From an actinobacterium SCGC AAA278-I18 (lineage in GTDB: Bacteria > Actinomycetota > Actinomycetes > Nanopelagicales > Nanopelagicaceae): a DNA stretch of 50,464 nt. The DNA lies in the NCBI GenBank assembly GCA_000378865.1, contig KB900444.1:14230-64693 (forward strand), given 5' to 3'. The notes beneath the pieces were generated by a model. It saw only the letters and a program-made list of their open reading frames with translations, did not search any database and was not told the DNA's origin. Shown here in pieces: positions 37,342 through 44,957 of this stretch. The translations under genes were made by a program, and so were the position numbers. Positions within the stretch are counted from its first letter, which is position 1, and every line of letters starts with the position of its first letter.

Positions 37342-39696
37342 GTGCGTCTTAAATCCATATTACTTTCGATCGGGCTACTTTCTGTATTTCTGGTAAACCC
37401 ACTCTCACTCCCAACAGCTGAAGCTTTAGGAATAAAGGTGGCACCAGCTAATTGGGGATATACCTACGCAAGTAATAAAACTGTTTCTGTTCAGGCAACT
37501 CCTAGGGCGCCCTCGGCAAATATTGAGAAGAAGAGTAATTTTGTTATTAATTTTAATACCGTACCTGCCTTTGCCAAAGTGCCTATCCAAGCTGCTGTTG
37601 ATGTTTGGGCAGAGAACTTTTCATCTGCAGTTCCGGTAAATATAAATATTACTTGGGGCAGAGCTGCAAATTACGGGATTCTGGCTGCTGCTAGTGCAAA
37701 AAGTAACTATGCAAATTTTCCCAATGCTCCAGATAAAACTCTTTACTACTCAGCCGCTCTTGCTAACGCATTAGCTGGTAAAGATTTAGATACAACAAAA
37801 TCGGAAATGGAAATAACAATTACCTCTGATGCACCTTGGTACTACGGAACAGATGGTAAGTGCCCGCTAAAAAGTTTTGATTTAGAGTCGGTTATCTTGC
37901 ATGAAATGGGTCATGGCTTAGGTTTTATCTCTGGAAATTACTATGACGAATTCTCTGGCTTTGGCAGAATTGATCAACCCACAATATTTGATGCATATGT
38001 ACAACTACCTGATGGCAGGCGATTAGCAGATATGCCATCGCCAGCACTGGAGACTGGCAAAGCGCTTACCTCAACATTATTTTGGTCTGGTGATAATGCA
38101 GTTAAAGCAAATAAGGGAGTTAAGCCACTTTTATATTCACCAGCAATTTATGAAGTAGGTTCTTCAATAAGTCATTTAGATGAAAAAACATTTTCACAAT
38201 CTGGTGAGAATGCGGTTATGACACCAAACTTAGATTCTGGTGAAGTCTTTCATTTGCCTGGATCACTGCTACTAGCAATGATCGAAGATATGCGACAAAA
38301 GCCACCTATTGGTCTTGCGTTTGGCTCTCCATTGCCACCTCAAAATGTTAAGGCATTAATAAGTGATAAGAGTGCGATTGTTGAATTTGATCCACCTACT
38401 AATTTTAGGTCTGCTCAAATTTCAAAGTATGAGGTTAAAAATATGCAAACAGAGGAATCTGTTATCGTTACAGAAAGTCCAGCAATATTTACTGGACTAG
38501 TAAATGGAAGTAAGTACACCTTTTCAGTTTCTGCAACAAACACCTTAGGGACATCCAATACCGCTATTTCAAATGCGGTTGTCCCGCAGGCGGTGTGGAA
38601 AAGCACAATAATTGATAAAAGTGCTGATAGTAAATACCTTGCCAGCGGAGTTTACGCTGGCAAACCAGTAATTGCTTACAGCGATAGTAAAAATGGTGAT
38701 TTAAAGCTTGCCACTTATAGCAGTGGTAAGTGGAGTATTACTACAGTTGACGGAAACCAAGTGAGTATTGGTCGGACAAATAATAATGTCTCAGGTTATA
38801 TCTCTATGTGCACATCAGTTGTTGGTAAAACAAATTATTTGCATCTTTTTTATGCAGACCTTGTAGATAAAGATCTTCGATACGCGGTTTATAACGGTAA
38901 GTACTGGCTCTATGAAGTTGTTGATGGTGATGGTGGCGCTATTCAAGATTACAAAGAGTTTCCACGTGTACGAGGTGGCTCTGATGTATCAGTCTCTAGT
39001 GCATGCGCAGTAACTACTGATGGTGTGCAGGTTTTTTACCGTGATGAATCACAGGGAATTTTACTAGGAGCGGTTAAAGATAAAAATGAATGGCGGTATG
39101 AAATTGTTGACGGGGATAAAGATACACAGGAGCGCACTACTGGCGATGTAGGTTTTCATTTAAAAGCAACCACCGTTGGAAAAAAGATTCACTTAATTTA
39201 TGACTCTGTTAGAGGTTTTGATCTTGACCGAAATGTCACTAGGGGCGATATTCGTTATGCCAGTAGGGGTAGTGCGCTTGTTGAGGATTGGGTATATAAA
39301 ACATTAGATGTACCAGCTGAAGGTGTATCGGTTGCTGGTTACGATGTTGGCGTATTTAATAGTAAGCGTAGCATAAACTTTAGTTGGTTCACTGCAAGTG
39401 GTCTCTCATTTCCAAATCCAAATCAGCTACGTTATAAAAATCTTACCGATGTAGTATTCACCGATGTGAGCAGTGCAAATTATGGAAAACCGAATTCGCC
39501 GGTATCGATAGATGAAAAATCAATTCTCTTTAGTTGCCAACTTCGACTTTGCTCAGTTGATAAGGCTGATAAAAAGATTTCTTTAATTTCAAGTGGAAGT
39601 ATCCAAAATGACGGACAAAGTAACTGGATCACTATAAATAAAGTTAGATACGCCGTTGCTGGTATATCTGGAAAATTAACTCTTTTTAAACCTTAA
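37342..39696 (+). CDS. Secreted HExxH metalloprotease with fibronectin III and C-terminal propeller-like region
   Basis: A 784-residue exported protein. A signal peptide (1-28, ending AEA/L) leads to a metalloprotease domain (about 50-330) with HEMGHGLGF, giving two zinc His and the catalytic Glu. A metzincin third ligand would be expected at the eleventh position, but Ser is there. GSSISHLDE followed by VMTP is a conserved pair in secreted HELGHGLGF-type proteases and may supply the third His and a Met turn. A fibronectin III domain follows (about 332-415). The C-terminal ~370 residues hold repeated short beta-strand units of the type SGKWSITTVDG, KYWLYEVVDG and NEWRYEIVDG, probably a beta-propeller for binding. 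Start GTG. The substrate may be external protein. Confidence 0.75.
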   Translation: MRLKSILLSIGLLSVFLVNPLSLPTAEALGIKVAPANWGYTYASNKTVSVQATPRAPSANIEKKSNFVINFNTVPAFAKVPIQAAVDVWAENFSSAVPVNINITWGRAANYGILAAASAKSNYANFPNAPDKTLYYSAALANALAGKDLDTTKSEMEITITSDAPWYYGTDGKCPLKSFDLESVILHEMGHGLGFISGNYYDEFSGFGRIDQPTIFDAYVQLPDGRRLADMPSPALETGKALTSTLFWSGDNAVKANKGVKPLLYSPAIYEVGSSISHLDEKTFSQSGENAVMTPNLDSGEVFHLPGSLLLAMIEDMRQKPPIGLAFGSPLPPQNVKALISDKSAIVEFDPPTNFRSAQISKYEVKNMQTEESVIVTESPAIFTGLVNGSKYTFSVSATNTLGTSNTAISNAVVPQAVWKSTIIDKSADSKYLASGVYAGKPVIAYSDSKNGDLKLATYSSGKWSITTVDGNQVSIGRTNNNVSGYISMCTSVVGKTNYLHLFYADLVDKDLRYAVYNGKYWLYEVVDGDGGAIQDYKEFPRVRGGSDVSVSSACAVTTDGVQVFYRDESQGILLGAVKDKNEWRYEIVDGDKDTQERTTGDVGFHLKATTVGKKIHLIYDSVRGFDLDRNVTRGDIRYASRGSALVEDWVYKTLDVPAEGVSVAGYDVGVFNSKRSINFSWFTASGLSFPNPNQLRYKNLTDVVFTDVSSANYGKPNSPVSIDEKSILFSCQLRLCSVDKADKKISLISSGSIQNDGQSNWITINKVRYAVAGISGKLTLFKP

Positions 39697-39702
39697 CTTA
39701 AA

Positions 39703-39801
39703 TTACTTCGCGTTGCGTCGTTGAATTCTGGTCTTCTTGAGAAGTTTTTTATGCTTCTTCTTTGCCATACGCTTGCGGCGCTTCTTGATTACTGAACCCA
39801 T
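39703..39801 (-). CDS. Ribosomal protein bS22 (AURKAIP1/COX24-domain small basic protein)
   Basis: A 32-residue gene, [20 protein letters not shown] then [12 protein letters not shown]. This matches the tiny actinobacterial protein found at the decoding side of the mycobacterial small ribosomal subunit (bS22, related to mitochondrial mS38). Over half of its residues are Lys or Arg. A good AAAGGAG lies six bases before ATG 39799-39801 and the stop is TAA 39703-39705. It follows the proC/propeller gene pair on the same strand, consistent with the usual actinobacterial proC-bS22 vicinity. It is short enough to be missed by length-filtered gene finding. Confidence 0.9.
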   Translation of the reverse strand: MGSVIKKRRKRMAKKKHKKLLKKTRIQRRNAK

Positions 39802-39841
39802 TTTGCTCCTTTAGAGATATTTAACTAATGAGAGAAGATTA

Positions 39842-41065
39842 CTAGTTAATCAACACTAAGCCAAAACTTATACCCGAGTCGGTGATTAATACCGTGCCAA
39901 TTTCATTATTGGCAGCAATCGCAACCGCAGGTGAGGTAAGTGAGTAGGAAGTGATCACTTCACCCTTCTTACCTAATTCTAAAACAACTGGGGTGGCACT
40001 CTTTGGCTTCCAAGCAGGCACGCCTTTAATCACACCGGATGAGGTAAAACTTGCCCAGGAATTTTTGCCGGTTGCAACTAGCGCAGCTGATTTAGCTAAG
40101 TACCTCGTGTTCCAAGTTGGCTTACCAAGGGATGAAAACTTTGTAATCGCAGCCTCAGTTTTATTTGAGTATGAAACTTTTCCACCTTGCAATAATCCGG
40201 TATCAATTGAATTCCAGCTTCTGGTAGTACTTTTTAATGTTGCTCTTGCAACTTGTTGTAATGCTCCTGTTGCTGAAATCTTTAGTGAAATAGCATCTAA
40301 CTTGCTAAGTGGTTTAATTTTTAGTAATAATTCCCCACTCACACCAACCGCGGTAATACTGCCATCTTTATTAAGAATTGCTGAATTAATCTGTGTTGAT
40401 TTAACTCCATACTTAATTATCGGCAAGAATGTACCCGTTTTACTTGCACTTAAATAAAATCCTTTGACCTCTTTCTTTTCGTAATAATCTCCAATAATTG
40501 CTACACCCTCGGCTGTGATCAGTAATTGTTTAGGGTTAACAACACTTTCGGCTATGAATTCAAATGTATTTAGTAAGGTGCCAGTACTACTTATCTGCCA
40601 TATTTTAATTCGATTAAGTGGTGTGTTAATTGGTTGGGCTGGATCTAGTGTCACATTGTCCGGATTTAAGACTTTTGTTGGCGTGCTAGATGCGGTTGGT
40701 GTTACCAAAGATGTACTTGCACCTACCACCCAGATGCTGCCATCTATATCTATGGCAACTGAGGATGCTATTTCATTTGCTGCCCCACCAAGACGTAGGT
40801 TCCAAAGTGGTGCACCTTGCGCGGTATATGCTGCAATAAATCCATCACTTAACCCACCAAGTGGTCCATTTATCCATGCTGAGCTAGCAGATTCAGTTGT
40901 GCCAACTAAAACAATACTTACTGGAGTCAAGGCTAGATCACTCACCTGATCTGAGTTTAAATAGGCAAGCTCCACAACTGGCTTTAGATTCTTCATTACT
41001 ACAGCGTTTGCAGAGCTTGGTAATAAGGAAAAAATAAATATGACTACAAGAAAAACTCTTTTCAA
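39842..41065 (-). CDS. Secreted propeller-like protein of unknown function
   Basis: A 407-residue exported protein with a signal peptide ending near SANA (residue 21). The rest is a run of beta-rich repeats with recurring GSIWVVGAS, GVAIIGDYY and GSITAVGVSG elements and GAPLWNLRLGG, resembling SBBP/PQQ-like propeller blades. No catalytic motif is seen. The start is TTG 41065, with AGGAG five bases upstream, and the frame overlaps the proC stop by 4 bp, so it is translated with proC. Ligand and role are unknown. It may be a cell-surface or secreted binding protein. Confidence 0.7.
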   Translation of the reverse strand: MKRVFLVVIFIFSLLPSSANAVVMKNLKPVVELAYLNSDQVSDLALTPVSIVLVGTTESASSAWINGPLGGLSDGFIAAYTAQGAPLWNLRLGGAANEIASSVAIDIDGSIWVVGASTSLVTPTASSTPTKVLNPDNVTLDPAQPINTPLNRIKIWQISSTGTLLNTFEFIAESVVNPKQLLITAEGVAIIGDYYEKKEVKGFYLSASKTGTFLPIIKYGVKSTQINSAILNKDGSITAVGVSGELLLKIKPLSKLDAISLKISATGALQQVARATLKSTTRSWNSIDTGLLQGGKVSYSNKTEAAITKFSSLGKPTWNTRYLAKSAALVATGKNSWASFTSSGVIKGVPAWKPKSATPVVLELGKKGEVITSYSLTSPAVAIAANNEIGTVLITDSGISFGLVLIN

Positions 41066-41874
41066 GCCAACTCCTGTGAACGCTTTCTCGCCGCCGACAT
41101 CGCATCTGTAACAGTTTTTTCTAAATTACTGTCAGAAAATACTTTAAGAGCTGCAGCAGTTGTACCATTTGGACTTGTCACATTTTTTCTAAGAGTTGCA
41201 GCATCTAAGCCACTTTCCTGCAACATTGCTGCCGAACCTACTATGGTGCCAATTGCTAATTGAGTTGCAAGCTCTTGTGATAGACCAAGTTCAGTGGCAC
41301 CTTTAACTATTGCCTCAATAAAATTAAAGAAATAAGCAGGGCCTGATCCACTTAGTGCAGCTACCGCATCTTGTTGTGATTCGGGTATTTCAATAACTAA
41401 TCCAGTTGAAGCTAATAAATTTTTAGTCAGAGTTAAATCATCGTTAGATGCACTAGTGCCAGGTGAAATTGCAGATACTCCTTTACCAATCTGAGCCGGC
41501 GTATTTGGAATCACGCGTACTACTGGATTTTTTTGAGCCAACTTATCTTCAATAAACTTAATTGTTTTCCCAGCAGCAATTGAAATTAGTAAGGCCTCTG
41601 GCTTTAAATTTTTACTTAACTCCTCAAGCGTGCTACCTAAATCCTGTGGTTTAACCGCCAAAAAGATCACATCACAACTCTGGCCAATTTCAGCAATAGA
41701 CCGTAAATTAACTTTATATATTGCAGCTATTTCATCTGCTCGCTCACTGATCTTCTCGCTAACACATATCTGCTCTGCCTTAACTTGACTAAATAACAGG
41801 CTCTTAATTAGCGCAGAGCCCATAACACCAGCACCAATAAAGCCAACACATTTATTAACTACTTCTGGTTTCAT
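41062..41874 (-). CDS. proC: Pyrroline-5-carboxylate reductase
   Basis: Reduces 1-pyrroline-5-carboxylate to proline with NAD(P)H. The 270 residues start with the Rossmann motif GFIGAGVMGSALI. Other family marks are FLAVKPQDL, RVIPNTPAQIGKGVSAI, and ALSGSGPAYFFNFIEA with the C-terminal NVTSPNGTTAAALKVF. TAGGCT lies six bases before the ATG without a Shine-Dalgarno. It is divergent, across 56 bp, from the Cys-rich gene at 41931. Confidence 0.95.
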   Translation of the reverse strand: MKPEVVNKCVGFIGAGVMGSALIKSLLFSQVKAEQICVSEKISERADEIAAIYKVNLRSIAEIGQSCDVIFLAVKPQDLGSTLEELSKNLKPEALLISIAAGKTIKFIEDKLAQKNPVVRVIPNTPAQIGKGVSAISPGTSASNDDLTLTKNLLASTGLVIEIPESQQDAVAALSGSGPAYFFNFIEAIVKGATELGLSQELATQLAIGTIVGSAAMLQESGLDAATLRKNVTSPNGTTAAALKVFSDSNLEKTVTDAMSAARKRSQELA

Positions 41875-41880
41875 ACTTTA

Positions 41881-41886
41881 AGCCTA
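41881..41886 (-). promoter_or_regulatory. Candidate leaderless -10 of proC
   Basis: TAGGCT on the minus strand, six bases before the proC ATG (41872-41874), with no Shine-Dalgarno. Confidence 0.45.
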
Positions 41887-41916
41887 CCCAATTAGTCATT
41901 AACCGCTCTTAACCCT

Positions 41917-41922
41917 TAAACT
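41917..41922 (+). promoter_or_regulatory. Candidate leaderless -10 of the Cys-rich gene
   Basis: TAAACT followed by eight bases and ATG 41931, with no Shine-Dalgarno. It sits back to back with the proC element at 41881-41886. Confidence 0.4.
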
Positions 41923-41930
41923 GCGGCCTT

Positions 41931-42791
41931 ATGGCAACGACAAAAAGTGTGAAATCTAAGTTATCTAAGAATGAGGTCGCCCCTAATTTTGTGCGGGATT
42001 GGGTTGAGTTTGTAAACCCAGAAAATCCTGAGGAGATCTTTAAATGCGATATGACCTGGCTTACCTCATATTGGCAATGTATTTACGGCAATGGCTGCTG
42101 TGGCATTGATGCAGATAAACCAGATGCTGGTTGCTGTTCAGATGGTGCTTACTACACCAGTAAAGATGATGAGGAGCGAACACTAAGGGCTGCTAAAAAA
42201 TTAACTAAGGCAACCTGGCAGTTTTACGATCAAGCTCGTCCTAAGAAATCTGGTGGAAAACTACAAATTAGTGAGATTGGTTTAGATAAAGATCGCAAGA
42301 CTAAAAAGATTAATGATTCTTGTATTTTTCTAAATCGTGTTGGTTATGAGGCTGCTGGCTTTACTGGAAACTCAGGTTGTGCGCTGCATCATTTAGCAGA
42401 AAAAGAGGGTGTGCATGTTGTTGAAACAAAACCTGATATTTGTTGGCAACTACCACTGCGCCGCTCTTGGGAGACTCGTGAATTTGGTGACAAAGAAATA
42501 ACGGTTGTAGTAATTGGTGAGTATGAGAGATTAGCTTGGGGAGAAGGCGGCGCAGATTTTGATTGGTACTGCACAAGTAACTCAGAGGCACACACTGGCA
42601 AAGTTCCGGTTTACAAATCAAGTAAGGTTGAATTGATTGCCATGATGGGTAAGGGTGGGTATAGAGAGCTTGCTAAATTATGTGATAACCGGATGGCAGC
42701 AATTGCAGCAACCCGTAAGGAACAAAAACGACGTGAGTTGCCACTATTTGTAATCCACCCCGCAACAAAGGCTGTGCAAGAGCAGCGATAG
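41931..42791 (+). CDS. Conserved cysteine-rich protein of unknown function next to radA
   Basis: A 286-residue soluble protein without signal peptide. The Cys pattern includes CDMTW, a WQCIYGNGCCGID segment and AGCCSDGAYY in residues about 39-75, then CIFLNR, SGCALHH, DICWQL, WYC and LCDNR. Such clustering suggests a metal site or iron-sulfur cluster, as in YkgJ/DUF3109-like proteins, but I cannot name the family with confidence. It lies 26 bp before radA on the same strand, each with its own TANNNT element, so a link to DNA repair or redox sensing is possible from context only. Confidence 0.7.
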   Translation: MATTKSVKSKLSKNEVAPNFVRDWVEFVNPENPEEIFKCDMTWLTSYWQCIYGNGCCGIDADKPDAGCCSDGAYYTSKDDEERTLRAAKKLTKATWQFYDQARPKKSGGKLQISEIGLDKDRKTKKINDSCIFLNRVGYEAAGFTGNSGCALHHLAEKEGVHVVETKPDICWQLPLRRSWETREFGDKEITVVVIGEYERLAWGEGGADFDWYCTSNSEAHTGKVPVYKSSKVELIAMMGKGGYRELAKLCDNRMAAIAATRKEQKRRELPLFVIHPATKAVQEQR

Positions 42792-42805
42792 TCAGTGGTA
42801 GCCAT

Positions 42806-42811
42806 TAGATT
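42806..42811 (+). promoter_or_regulatory. Candidate leaderless -10 of radA
   Basis: TAGATT followed by six bases and ATG 42818, with no Shine-Dalgarno, although only 26 bp separate it from the previous stop. Confidence 0.4.
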
Positions 42812-42817
42812 ATCGCT

Positions 42818-44188
42818 ATGGCAAAAGCACCAGCTAAAGATCCATTCCGTTGCGTTGAATGCGGTTGGAGTGCCACAAAATGGGTTGGCAGATGTGGTGA
42901 GTGCCAAGCATGGGGAAGTGTTGAAGAGATTGCAGCCCCTAAAAAACTCTCATTAGTCGCAGGCTCTATCACAACTGCTGCTAAACCAATTGGTGATGTT
43001 GATTTAGCAAGTGCAAAGGCAAGAACAAGTGGAGTTGGTGAATTAGATCGAGTTTTAGGTGGTGGCTTAGTACCAGGGGCTGCAATTTTATTAGCGGGTG
43101 AACCTGGTGTTGGTAAATCAACGCTACTTTTAACTGTGGCAGCACAGACTGCTAAGCAAGGTCTACTTGCACTTTATATAAGTGGTGAAGAATCTGCATC
43201 ACAGGTAAGACTTCGGGCGGAACGGCTTAATGCAATTGATAAAAATTTATGGCTTGCTGCTGAATCAGATCTAGGTGCGGTAATTGCTCATATTGATTCA
43301 GTTAAGCCAGATTTACTAGTTATTGATTCAATTCAAACTATATCTAGCACTACGGTAGATGGTTCACCTGGTGGGGTAACTCAGGTGCGAGAAATTGCAG
43401 CTGCGTTAATTCGGATTGCAAAAGAGCGCGCTATTACTTTAGTTTTAGTTGGACATGTAACAAAAGATGGCTCAATTGCCGGTCCTCGCCTGCTTGAACA
43501 TTTAGTTGATGTGGTTCTTAACTTTGAAGGTGAGCGCCACTCCCGCCTGCGATTAATTCGAACAATTAAAAATAGGTTTGGTGCATCTGATGAGGTTGGC
43601 TGTTTTGATTTAAATGACTCAGGAATTATTGGACTTCCAGATCCAACAGGTTTATTTACCTCTCGCCATACCGATCCAGTTCCTGGTACCTGCGTAACTG
43701 TGGCATTAGAGGGGCGCCGTGCATTACTTGCTGAGATCCAATCATTAGTTGGTATAGGTAACTCTGATGGTCGTGATTGGGGAAACTCTCGTCGAGTAAC
43801 TAGTGGGTTAGATAATTCAAGAACTGCTATGACACTTGCAGTATTAGAACTTCGCGCTGGAATTAAAATATCTGGTAGAGATGTTTATGTTGCAACTGTT
43901 GGCGGCATGAAAATTACCGAACCAGCTGCTGATCTTGCAGTTGCACTCTCAGTTGCATCTGCGGCTAAAGGATTAGCACTGCCTGCAGATCTAGTTGCGA
44001 TTGGTGAGGTGGGATTAGCTGGTGAGATCAGAAAGATAACTGGCGCTGCGCAGCGGGTGCAAGAGGCGGCTCGGCTTGGATTTAAGCGAGCAATTGTGCC
44101 AATGGGAAGTGATTTAAAGATTGTGGGAATTGAAATACTTGAGGCGGCTAGGCTAGAACAAGCAATTAGCAAGGTGAAGATTAATTAG
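42818..44188 (+). CDS. radA: DNA repair protein RadA (Sms)
   Basis: A RecA-like hexameric helicase that helps branch migration during recombinational repair. The N-terminal zinc finger uses Cys12, Cys15, Cys26 and Cys29 (CVEC, CGEC). Walker A GEPGVGKS starts near residue 94, the RadA-specific KNRFG near 251, and a C-terminal Lon-protease-like domain (about 290-456) lacks need for catalysis. At 456 residues its length is standard. The gene ends with an 8-bp convergent overlap with the SDR gene. disA, often next to radA, is not in the window. Confidence 0.96.
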   Translation: MAKAPAKDPFRCVECGWSATKWVGRCGECQAWGSVEEIAAPKKLSLVAGSITTAAKPIGDVDLASAKARTSGVGELDRVLGGGLVPGAAILLAGEPGVGKSTLLLTVAAQTAKQGLLALYISGEESASQVRLRAERLNAIDKNLWLAAESDLGAVIAHIDSVKPDLLVIDSIQTISSTTVDGSPGGVTQVREIAAALIRIAKERAITLVLVGHVTKDGSIAGPRLLEHLVDVVLNFEGERHSRLRLIRTIKNRFGASDEVGCFDLNDSGIIGLPDPTGLFTSRHTDPVPGTCVTVALEGRRALLAEIQSLVGIGNSDGRDWGNSRRVTSGLDNSRTAMTLAVLELRAGIKISGRDVYVATVGGMKITEPAADLAVALSVASAAKGLALPADLVAIGEVGLAGEIRKITGAAQRVQEAARLGFKRAIVPMGSDLKIVGIEILEAARLEQAISKVKIN

Positions 44189-44957
44189 TTGGTGGATCTA
44201 CTAAAAATAAAGTGCTAGTAAAACCACCATCAACTGGGATTGCAACCCCAGTTATAAAATTACTATCTGAACCACCTAAAAATCTAGCAATACCGGCAAA
44301 ATCTTCAGGCTCACCCCATCTACCTGCTGGAGTTCTATCCAGTACTTTATTAACAAAATCTGGAAGTGATCTAGTTTGTTCAGTTAATTCGGTTTTAATC
44401 CAGCCAGGTAGCACACTATTTACTTGAATATTATCTCGACCCCATGCATTAGCTAAACTCATAGTAAGTTGGACAACCGCACCCTTAGTTGCTGAATAAA
44501 TTGGTGCAATACCGAAGCCAAATACGCTAGTAAGTGAGCCAATAGTGATTATTTTTCCACCGCCACGTTTTTTCATTGATGGATAAACCGCTTGGCAGCA
44601 ATCAAATACCCCAGTTAAATTAACTTTAATTATTTGATCAACCTCATTAGGTAGGTAGTTTTCTGGGGCTTTACGGATATTTATGCCAGCATTGGCAACT
44701 AAAATATCAACACCGCCAAACTCTTTTTCGGTGTCGATCATTCCTTGATTAATTTGATTTTTATCTGCTACATCAACATTGAAGGCTTTTGCGTTAACAC
44801 CAAGTGATTTTAGTTTCTTAACAGCTGCTTCACTTTTTTCTATATTACGGGCCCAAATTGCAATATCAGCGCCAGCTTGCGCAAGACCGGTAGCAAATCC
44901 CAAACCAATACCACCGTTGCCACCAGTGACAACAGCAACTTTGCCCTTAAGGGACAT
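44181..44957 (-). CDS. Short-chain dehydrogenase/reductase
   Basis: A classical SDR oxidoreductase using NAD(P)H. The cofactor motif is TGGNGGIG (11-18), then NAGINIR, the catalytic Ser region GSLTS, and Tyr154/Lys158 in YSATK. The end PVDGGFTS is typical. Length 258 and the sequence style resemble gluconate 5-dehydrogenase or 3-oxoacyl-ACP reductase-like enzymes, but the substrate cannot be given. Its ATG overlaps the clpC stop by 1 bp, so it is probably on the clpC transcript. Confidence 0.85.
   Translation of the reverse strand: MSLKGKVAVVTGGNGGIGLGFATGLAQAGADIAIWARNIEKSEAAVKKLKSLGVNAKAFNVDVADKNQINQGMIDTEKEFGGVDILVANAGINIRKAPENYLPNEVDQIIKVNLTGVFDCCQAVYPSMKKRGGGKIITIGSLTSVFGFGIAPIYSATKGAVVQLTMSLANAWGRDNIQVNSVLPGWIKTELTEQTRSLPDFVNKVLDRTPAGRWGEPEDFAGIARFLGGSDSNFITGVAIPVDGGFTSTLFLVDPPTN

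Noticed and set aside
39821-39849. TTAACTA...TAGTTAA inverted repeat as a terminator
   Set aside because: The stem is AT-rich, the spacer is 15 bases, it spans a stop codon, and no T-run follows, so a terminator call is not supported.
39951-40457. 168-residue plus-strand ORF
   Set aside because: It is antisense to the secreted propeller-like protein, has no ribosome-binding site and no recognisable domain; a shadow of the real frame.
40515-40949. 144-residue plus-strand ORF
   Set aside because: Also antisense to the propeller-like gene; composition follows the opposite-strand codons.
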